This document shows positions 16,257 through 21,787 of a stretch of 21,787 nucleotides of DNA, piece after piece. The stretch spans positions 1 to 21,787 of the forward strand of contig JBDIAR010000033.1 in assembly GCA_039812545.1 (NCBI GenBank), written 5' to 3'. This DNA comes from JBDIAR01 sp039812545. Its GTDB lineage: Bacteria; Actinomycetota; Actinomycetes; Actinomycetales; Dermatophilaceae. The stretch's first letter is position 1; the number at the start of each line of letters is the position of its first letter. Position numbers and translations under genes: made by a program. The notes beneath the pieces were generated by a model that worked only from the letters and a program-made list of their open reading frames with translations, made no database searches and was not told the origin of the DNA.

Positions 16257-18131
16257 ATGCGTACGTATCCTCCTGATGTCACGGCATACACCGCCGACGA
16301 ACAAAGCCCACCGGATACCCGCACTCCCGCGGCCTTCCTGTGGTGGCTGGTCCGTCGCCAGGGACAGGTCGTGGCCCTCAACGTGGTGTTCGGGCTCTTC
16401 TGGTTCCTCCCGGCCGCCGTCAGTCCCTACCTGCTCGGGCAGGCCATCGACCACGGCATCCTGCCCGGTGACACCGTCGCCACCGTGCGGTGGGCGGCGC
16501 TGCTGGCTCTGGCGATCACGACCGGGGTCGTCTCCGGCGTCGCCATGCACACCGCCGCCGTCACGAGTTGGCTGATGGCGCTCTACGGGACGACGAAACT
16601 CGTCACCCGCAAGGCCGTCCAGATGGGCCACGTCCTGGCCCGACGCACTCCGACCGGCGAGGTGCTGTCGGTCGCCTCCAGCGATTCGGACACCTTCGGC
16701 GCCGCCTGTGAGGTGTTCGCCCGGGCGGTGGCGGCGTTCATCGCCTTCCTGCTCGTCGCCGGGCTGGTCCTGAGCACCTCGGTCAAGCTGGGCCTCGTGG
16801 TGCTCATCGCAGCCCCGCTGCTGGTCGGTGCGGCCTCGCCCCTGCTCCGCCCGTTGCAGCGCGCCCAGGCCCTGGAGCGGACCCGCTCCGGCGAACTGAC
16901 CGGAATGGCCACCGACATCGTGGCGGGGCTTCGCATCCTGCGCGGCATCGGCGGGGAGCGGACGTTCGGCAACAACTACGCCGATCAGTCCCAGAAGGTC
17001 CGCGCCGCCGGAGTGTCGGCCGGGTCGTGGCAGGCCGGTGTCGACGCGGTGGGGACCCTGCTGTCCGGCTTGTTGCTCGTCGTGCTCACCTGGCTCGGCA
17101 CCCGCGAGCTCGTCGAGGGACGCCTGACGTTGGGCGAGTTGGTGAGCTTCTTCGGGTATGCCGTCTTCATGGTGTGGCCGATCCAGACCTTCTTCGAATT
17201 CTTCCAGAAGTGGGTGCAGGCCCTCGTGTCGGCGGGTAAGACCATCGCGGTGCTCGGGCAGCGGCCGCCCTGGCACGCCCCGGAGACCGGCGAGGCGCGC
17301 ACCGAGCTGCCGCGGGACGCCGAGATCCGCGATGCCACGAGCGGATTCGTCGCCCGGCCGGGCCGGTTCACCGTCGTGGTCAGCGCCCTGCCGGACGACT
17401 CGGCCGCGCTGGCCGACCGGATCGGCCGGTACCTCGCGACCGACACCGAACCCGTCAGCGAAGACGTCGCCGAAGACGGACTCAAGGGACGCGCCGCCCG
17501 GGACGCCCGGTCGGCCCGCGCCGCCCGGCGCGCGGCGATCGCGGCCCGCGACCTGGCCGAGGCGAGCCGCGATTGCGGGGTCACGATCGGCGGCGTCGAT
17601 CTCGCCAGGGTCCCGATGGAGGCGATCAGGTCACGGATCCTGTTGAGCGACGCGGGGTCCCAACTCTTCGCCGGCACCCTCCAGGAAGCCCTCGACCCGC
17701 ACGGCCGGGCCACCCGAGAGCAGGCCGAACAGGCCTTGCGCGTCGCGAACGCCGAGGACGTCTACGACGCACTACCCGGTGGCTGGCAAGGGCTGATCGA
17801 CGAACGGGGACGGGGCCTGTCCGGTGGCCAGCGGCAACGGGTCGTGCTGGCCCGCGCCCTGCTGGCCGACGCCGACATCCTCGTGCTCGTCGAGCCGACC
17901 TCGGCCGTGGACGCCCACACCGAAGCCCGGATCGCCACCAGGTTGGCCGATCACCGCCGTGGCCGGACCACGATCGTGACGACCGTGTCTCCCCTGCTGC
18001 TGCACGAGGCCGACGAGATCGCGTTCCTCGACGGCGGCAAGGTCATCGCAACCGGAAGCCACGCCGAACTGATCGCCACGCTCCCGGCATACCGGCGCGT
18101 CGTGGCCCGAGGCATGGAGGAGGGACTGTGA
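16257..18131 (+). CDS. ABC exporter half-transporter with a degenerate ATP-binding domain
   Basis: A 624-residue protein: a six-helix exporter membrane domain (about residues 35-330) followed by a nucleotide-binding domain. That domain is broken at most catalytic positions. Where Walker A should follow the strand FTVVV it has SALPDDSAALADRIG (376-390), with no GxxGxGK. The Q-loop glutamine is replaced by Ser/Asp in LLSDAGSQLF; Walker B is ILVLVEP with Val545 for Asp; the switch histidine is replaced in TTVSPLLL. The ABC signature LSGGQRQR (521-528) is intact. An Ala/Arg-rich helix-like insert lies at 409-439. The reading frame is unbroken, so this is not a frameshift. It should pair with the next gene, whose start overlaps its stop as GTGA. 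Substrate unknown. Confidence 0.92.
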   Translation: MRTYPPDVTAYTADEQSPPDTRTPAAFLWWLVRRQGQVVALNVVFGLFWFLPAAVSPYLLGQAIDHGILPGDTVATVRWAALLALAITTGVVSGVAMHTAAVTSWLMALYGTTKLVTRKAVQMGHVLARRTPTGEVLSVASSDSDTFGAACEVFARAVAAFIAFLLVAGLVLSTSVKLGLVVLIAAPLLVGAASPLLRPLQRAQALERTRSGELTGMATDIVAGLRILRGIGGERTFGNNYADQSQKVRAAGVSAGSWQAGVDAVGTLLSGLLLVVLTWLGTRELVEGRLTLGELVSFFGYAVFMVWPIQTFFEFFQKWVQALVSAGKTIAVLGQRPPWHAPETGEARTELPRDAEIRDATSGFVARPGRFTVVVSALPDDSAALADRIGRYLATDTEPVSEDVAEDGLKGRAARDARSARAARRAAIAARDLAEASRDCGVTIGGVDLARVPMEAIRSRILLSDAGSQLFAGTLQEALDPHGRATREQAEQALRVANAEDVYDALPGGWQGLIDERGRGLSGGQRQRVVLARALLADADILVLVEPTSAVDAHTEARIATRLADHRRGRTTIVTTVSPLLLHEADEIAFLDGGKVIATGSHAELIATLPAYRRVVARGMEEGL

Positions 18132-20119
18132 CGGACGTGTCGTATGCCGGTCCGTATGCCGGTGCCGCCGCCGGTGCGGCCGGCGGGGAGGCGACCTACG
18201 ATCCGCTGGCCTCCTCGGCGCAGACCTGGCGCAGCGTCGAGGACCGGGCGCCCCGGGTACCGGCGGAGCTGCAGGTCCCGACGACCACCTGGGGACAGAT
18301 CCGCAACAGGGGTTTCCGTCGGCGCCACGCGCTGCGGGCGGGACGGGCGGCGGAGGTATTCGCCCGGTCCCGACGACCCGAGCGTGGCCTGCCGGTGGCC
18401 GACAACCGAGCTGCCATCGCCTTCGTCCGGCGGCTGTTGACGACGCGGCGCCGACAGGTCGTGGCGCTGGTCGTCTTCAACTCCCTTGCCGCGGTCGCCG
18501 GATTGGTGGTCCCGAAACTGCTCGGTGGGCTGGTCGACCGGGCCTCGACCGGCTCGCGCGATGTGGTGGGCGCGTTGGACGCCATCGCCCTGGCCGTTGC
18601 CGGGATCGTCGTGATCCAGGCCGCGCTCACCTTCTTCGCCCGCCGGATCTCCGCGGTCTTCGGTCAGGGGATGCTCGCGACCGCGCGCGAGGACATCATC
18701 CGTACCGTCTTGGCCCTGCCCCTCGGGCGGGTGGAGAGCGCGAGCACCGGGGACCTCGTGACGCGCGTGACGCGGGACGTCTCGGCGATGAGCGGGTCGG
18801 TGCGCTGGGCGCTTCCGCAGTTGGTCATCGCCTCCACCATGACGATCCTCACGGTCGTGGCCATGTTCCTGAACTCCTGGGTGCTGGCGTTGCCGATCAT
18901 CGGGTCGATGATTCTGCTGCGCGTCGTCGTCGCCCCGTACCTGCGGCGAGCTCCGATGGGCTACATCACCGAGGGCGCGACCTATTCGACGATCAACACG
19001 ACGTTGACCGAGACCGTCGAGGGCGCCCGGACGGTGGAAGCGCTGCGCCTGGGAGAGCGACGGATCCGACACGGCGAGGAGGACATCGAGGAGTCCGCCC
19101 AGGCGGAGCGCTACACGATGGGACTGCGCAACCTGATGTTCTTGTGGTTGGACTTCGCCTACCAGGGACCGCTCGTGGCGATCGTGTTGCTCGGCGCGTG
19201 GGGGTACAGCCGGGGACTGGTATCGCTCGGTCAGATCACCACGGCCGCGATCTACACCCAACAGGTCGTCGAACCGATGGACCGACTGGTCCAAACCCTG
19301 GACCGCCTCCAGGTCGGGATGGCCTCGACCACCCGGCTGCTGGGCATCGCCGCCGTCCCACCGGACCGGACGATCGGCGATCGGCTGCCCGCCGACGACC
19401 ACCTCGTCGGCACCGACCTGCGTTTCGCCTACCGCGAGGGACACGACGTGCTGCACGGCGTCGGCCTGGATCTTCGCCGCGGTGAACGCCTCGCGATCGT
19501 CGGGCCCTCGGGTTCCGGGAAGTCGACCCTGGGCCGGCTGCTGGCCGGAATCAACGGACCGCGCACGGGGGCGGTCACGGTCGGACAGGTCCCACTCGTC
19601 GAACTACCGCTCGATGTCCTACGCACCGAGGTGGCGTTGGTGACCCAGGAACACCACGTCTTCGTCGGAACGATCCGCGACAATATCGTTCTGGCCCGCG
19701 AGGATTCCCCGGACGAGCACGTGATCGACGCGTTGCGAACCGTGGATGCCTGGGACTGGGTGTCCCGCCTGCCCGATGGTCTGGACACCAAGATCGGGTC
19801 CGGCCAACAGGCACTCACGCCCGCTCAGGCCCAACAGATCGCGTTGGCCCGGCTGGTCGTCGCCGACCCGCATACCCTCGTCCTCGACGAGGCCACGAGC
19901 CTGATCGATCCGTCGACCGCCCGACACCTGGAAGGTTCGATGGCGGCCCTGCTGCACGAACGCACCGTGGTCGCCATCGCCCACCGGCTGCATACCGCTC
20001 ACGACGCGGATCGGATCGCGGTGATCATCGACGGTCGGATCGCCGAACTCGGTTCGCACGACGAGCTCATGGTGCTGGACGGGCAGTATGCCGCCCTGTG
20101 GCGGGCCTGGACGAGCTGA
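18128..20119 (+). CDS. ABC exporter half-transporter with the working Walker motifs
   Basis: A 663-residue protein, partner of the preceding half-transporter. About 95 soluble residues, starting with a small-residue stretch (AGPYAGAAAGAAGG), precede a six-helix membrane domain (about 108-400) and a nucleotide-binding domain. Walker A GPSGSGKST (459-467), Q-loop Gln507, Walker B TLVLDEA with catalytic Glu588 and switch His619 are all present. The signature is lost: LTPAQAQQ at 563-570 stands where LSGGQ is expected. With the partner's intact signature this gives one complete ATP site and one with neither half intact. The GTG at 18128 overlaps the upstream stop and has GGAGGAGGG just before it. 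The substrate (drug, lipid or peptide) cannot be told. Confidence 0.93.
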   Translation: MTDVSYAGPYAGAAAGAAGGEATYDPLASSAQTWRSVEDRAPRVPAELQVPTTTWGQIRNRGFRRRHALRAGRAAEVFARSRRPERGLPVADNRAAIAFVRRLLTTRRRQVVALVVFNSLAAVAGLVVPKLLGGLVDRASTGSRDVVGALDAIALAVAGIVVIQAALTFFARRISAVFGQGMLATAREDIIRTVLALPLGRVESASTGDLVTRVTRDVSAMSGSVRWALPQLVIASTMTILTVVAMFLNSWVLALPIIGSMILLRVVVAPYLRRAPMGYITEGATYSTINTTLTETVEGARTVEALRLGERRIRHGEEDIEESAQAERYTMGLRNLMFLWLDFAYQGPLVAIVLLGAWGYSRGLVSLGQITTAAIYTQQVVEPMDRLVQTLDRLQVGMASTTRLLGIAAVPPDRTIGDRLPADDHLVGTDLRFAYREGHDVLHGVGLDLRRGERLAIVGPSGSGKSTLGRLLAGINGPRTGAVTVGQVPLVELPLDVLRTEVALVTQEHHVFVGTIRDNIVLAREDSPDEHVIDALRTVDAWDWVSRLPDGLDTKIGSGQQALTPAQAQQIALARLVVADPHTLVLDEATSLIDPSTARHLEGSMAALLHERTVVAIAHRLHTAHDADRIAVIIDGRIAELGSHDELMVLDGQYAALWRAWTS

Positions 20120-20131
20120 CCGGCCCGACCC

Positions 20132-20177
20132 GAGCCGACCGACGTGAGCCGACCGAACTGACGCGACCGACCTGACT
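20132..20177. repeat. 14-bp direct repeats in a convergent gap
   Basis: GAGCCGACCGA occurs at 20132-20142 and 20146-20156, a 14-bp period, and a related GCGACCGACCTGAC follows at 20163-20176. They fill the 65-bp gap between the exporter stop and the stop of the opposing membrane-protein gene. A weak hairpin, CCGGGC at 20179-20184 with GCCCGG at 20196-20201, overlaps the end of that gene. No good terminator is seen for either direction. Confidence 0.6.
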
Positions 20178-20184
20178 ACCGGGC

Positions 20185-21255
20185 TCAGGACTGCGGCCCG
20201 GCGACGGCCCCCGGTTCGCGACGGGTTTCGGCCTCGATGAAGACCCGCAGGGCCGCGAGCACCGCGAGATCACCGATCAGGTTGAGCAGCCCCCAGAGCT
20301 GGGATTCGGCAAAGGTGTAGACCTGCCCGAACAACAGGGCGAGCAGGGTCGCCGCGTGGAACATCTCCAGGGCCCGCAGCCGACGGCCGCGCCACCAGGC
20401 GACCAGGCCGACCCCGGTCAGCACGCCGGCGGCGACTTGCCACAGCAGCGACAACCAGCCGCCCACGCCGTTCGGGCGGTCGAAACCACTGGCCACCGCG
20501 GCCATGGCTCCGGTGAGCACGGCACCGACGACGAACAACCACACCACGGCCCTCATCACCACGGGAGCGCCGACGACGGCGCGGATTCGGTTCATCGCGT
20601 CGTCCCACGCCCGAACCAGATCGAACCGCCGCCCGCCGATCCCCTGATGCCCCTCGAGGAGGGCGCGCACGGCTCGGGTCACCTCGTCATCGAGTCCCGA
20701 CCGGTCCAGATGAGCCAACGCCTCGAGCCGCTCCGCCTCACCGAGTCGGCCCAGACACAGGTGCTGCACCGCCCGGGTCGCCAGATAGACGTGATCGGCG
20801 GGCACCGTCGTGTCGAGACGTTCCAGCAACCGGGTGGTCAGCAGCACGACGACGAAGAAGACGTACATCACCGCGACGGCCGGCTCGTAGAAGTAGTCGT
20901 GGCTCTTGGTGATGAACTTGCCGATTTCGTCGATGAACAGACCGAGCCCGATCCCGAAGACGACGACCGACGCGGGCTTCCATACCCGGTCGGCGGTCTG
21001 CAGCAGCATGCCCCAACCGATCGTCATGAGCAGACCGCCCCACAACATGTGCGCGATGTGTAGCGTTCCGCCGCCGACCTGCGGCCAGCCCGTGGCCGCC
21101 AGATAAGCCCGGGTGATCAGGATCGTCAGGACCGCGACCAACGTGGTCAACTCGGTCAGCGTGGCGGCGCGGGGTTCGCGAACCCGCCAGGGACTCGGGT
21201 GGTGTCGCCGGCCGGGGCGTTGGGCCGTGGGGCTCTGCACGGACATGCCGGTCAT
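20185..21255 (-). CDS. Multi-pass membrane protein of unknown function
   Basis: A 356-residue protein I cannot name. About eight hydrophobic segments are visible, near residues 33-55, 65-85, 94-112, 126-142, 232-255, 266-287, 299-316 and 321-340. A soluble charged domain at about 143-230 separates two sets of four. The membrane part carries unusual polar motifs: HIAHMLWGG (66-74), GLFIDEIGKFIT (105-116) and QVYTFAESQLWGL (311-323). Buried His, Asp, Glu and Lys residues suggest binding or transport of a polar ligand or cofactor, but that is a guess. The ATG at 21255 is the longest choice; an ATG at 21246 is also possible, and neither has a clear ribosome-binding site. It stands alone, convergent with the exporter genes. 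Confidence 0.8.
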   Translation of the reverse strand: MTGMSVQSPTAQRPGRRHHPSPWRVREPRAATLTELTTLVAVLTILITRAYLAATGWPQVGGGTLHIAHMLWGGLLMTIGWGMLLQTADRVWKPASVVVFGIGLGLFIDEIGKFITKSHDYFYEPAVAVMYVFFVVVLLTTRLLERLDTTVPADHVYLATRAVQHLCLGRLGEAERLEALAHLDRSGLDDEVTRAVRALLEGHQGIGGRRFDLVRAWDDAMNRIRAVVGAPVVMRAVVWLFVVGAVLTGAMAAVASGFDRPNGVGGWLSLLWQVAAGVLTGVGLVAWWRGRRLRALEMFHAATLLALLFGQVYTFAESQLWGLLNLIGDLAVLAALRVFIEAETRREPGAVAGPQS

Positions 21256-21309
21256 CGTATGCCGGCCGCGCGCGCCTGCCGTGGACTCCCCGCGACCTCG
21301 CGTCGGGCC

Positions 21310-21315
21310 TATAGT
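21310..21315 (+). promoter_or_regulatory. Possible -10 box of the VOC gene
   Basis: TATAGT is a good -10 match in very GC-rich DNA, 44 bases before the chosen GTG at 21359. An in-frame TTG lies at 21323, about where transcription from this box would begin, so a leaderless start there is possible. I see no matching -35 at 16-18 bases. Confidence 0.35.
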
Positions 21316-21358
21316 CCGGACCTTGACGGTCCCGCCCGAACCCGATCCTCCGCAGCCC

Positions 21359-21745
21359 GTGGAACCGACGAGCCGTTGGGAGCGACACGACTGGTGGGGC
21401 GTCGTCCTGGACGCACCCGATGTACGAGAACTGGCCGAGTTCTACTGTGCCCTGCGGGGTTGGACGATCTACCGGATCGACGAGTCCGACGCCGCGCTGG
21501 ATGTCGGTGAGGGCGTGGCCTACCTGAGCATTCAACACAACCCCGGCTACGTCCGCCCGACCTGGCCGGCCGAACCCGGGCGGCAACAGATGATGCTGCA
21601 CCTGGACTTCGAGGTCGTCGACCTGGCGGCCGAGACCCGGCGGGCAGTCGCGCTGGGAGCCACCCTGCCGGCATACCAGCCGCAGGAGAACGTCCGCGTC
21701 CTGCTCGACCCGGCCGGCCATCCGTTCTGTCTCTATACCGGCTGA
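21359..21745 (+). CDS. VOC (glyoxalase-fold) family protein
   Basis: A 128-residue small protein of the vicinal-oxygen-chelate fold, the size of a one-domain glyoxalase/bleomycin-resistance-like protein. The two beta-alpha-beta modules are visible: WWGVVLDAPDVRELAEFYCALRGW (starting at residue 12; Asp18 to Trp35 is the typical helix) and MLHLDFEVVDLAAETRRAVALGA (79-101), ending in the family hallmark LLDPAGHPFCLY. The first metal-ligand position is Gly/Val rather than His, so metal catalysis is uncertain; it may be an enzyme or a binding protein. The start is unsure: GTG at 21359 fits the domain, while a TTG at 21323 or an ATG at 21245 are in frame. No ribosome-binding site decides. Its 3' end is part of a 20-bp repeat. 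Confidence 0.8.
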   Translation: MEPTSRWERHDWWGVVLDAPDVRELAEFYCALRGWTIYRIDESDAALDVGEGVAYLSIQHNPGYVRPTWPAEPGRQQMMLHLDFEVVDLAAETRRAVALGATLPAYQPQENVRVLLDPAGHPFCLYTG

Positions 21746-21787
21746 GCTGTCCCTACCCCGGCTGAGCTGTCCCTACCCCGGCTGAGC
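21728..21787. repeat. 20-bp tandem repeat seeded by the end of the VOC gene
   Basis: TGTCCCTACCCCGGCTGAGC occurs twice, identical, at 21748-21767 and 21768-21787. The preceding 20 bases, 21728-21747, which hold the last five codons and the stop of the VOC gene, match it at 17 of 20 positions. The last unit ends exactly at the window edge, so the array may continue. It looks like slippage duplication of the gene end. Confidence 0.85.

Noticed and set aside
16014..17276. An N-terminal extension of the binding protein to nearly 900 residues on the minus strand
   Set aside because: The extension has no domain, lies opposite the exporter gene, and would put the lipoprotein signal in the middle of the protein. 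The ATG at 16013 has a good ribosome-binding site.
17341..18060. The degenerate first ATP-binding domain as a pseudogene or a frameshift artefact
   Set aside because: The frame is continuous, the strand before Walker A and the following LSGGQRQR are both in frame, and the partner shows complementary losses. The pattern fits evolved asymmetry.
17573..18127. A long N-terminal extension of the second exporter gene
   Set aside because: It overlaps the nucleotide-binding domain of the first exporter gene in another frame and is Arg/Pro-rich. The GTG at 18128 has a near-perfect ribosome-binding site and a GTGA overlap.
21728..21787. A CRISPR array at the right edge
   Set aside because: Units are directly adjacent 20-mers without unique spacers, and the first unit is the end of a gene. 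It is a tandem repeat.

Overview
The window is high-GC DNA with densely packed genes, ATGA/GTGA start-stop overlaps, GTG starts and an rplM-rpsI-glmM cluster. This fits an actinobacterium, perhaps in Micrococcales; I cannot place it further. Nineteen protein genes are supported. I see no rRNA, tRNA, CRISPR array, insertion sequence or phage gene, so it looks like ordinary chromosome with two sugar-type import operons and one export system.

Layout. (1) 98-3473, minus: a translationally coupled lipoprotein and two-permease sugar importer resembling the alpha-glucoside AglEFG type, without its own ATPase, closed by a strong hairpin at 11-42. (2) 3837-6633, plus: an iron-sulfur class I fumarase overlapping a PfkB-family sugar kinase. 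(3) 6630-9104, minus: rplM-rpsI-glmM (ribosomal proteins L13 and S9, then phosphoglucosamine mutase), meeting the kinase gene head-on with stop codons that share the four bases CTAG. (4) 9333-10376, plus: a winged-helix regulator and a short SSB-like OB-fold protein. (5) 10404-16013, minus: a complete five-gene import operon (lipoprotein, permease, permease, MalK/UgpC-type ATPase, PHP metallohydrolase) with the gene order of E. coli ugpBAECQ but a PHP enzyme in place of UgpQ. (6) 16257-20119, plus: two overlapping genes for the halves of a heterodimeric ABC exporter, with very unequal nucleotide-binding sites. (7) 20185-21255, minus: a multi-pass membrane protein of unknown function, then 21359-21745, plus: a small glyoxalase-fold (VOC) protein.

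How the genes fit together. The two importers probably feed carbohydrate or phospho-sugar into central metabolism. The sugar kinase and fumarase lie divergent to the first importer, and the PHP enzyme is made with the second, where it could hydrolyse the imported substrate in the cytoplasm.

Signals beyond genes. The 7-mer GTATGCC/GGCATAC occurs 28 times by my count, on both strands, in several reading frames and between genes; 24 copies extend to GTATGCCG. Most gaps between genes hold short tandem or direct repeats. The most striking set is 11-12 bp units between the second importer and the exporter; a 20-bp unit copied from the end of the VOC gene runs off the right edge.
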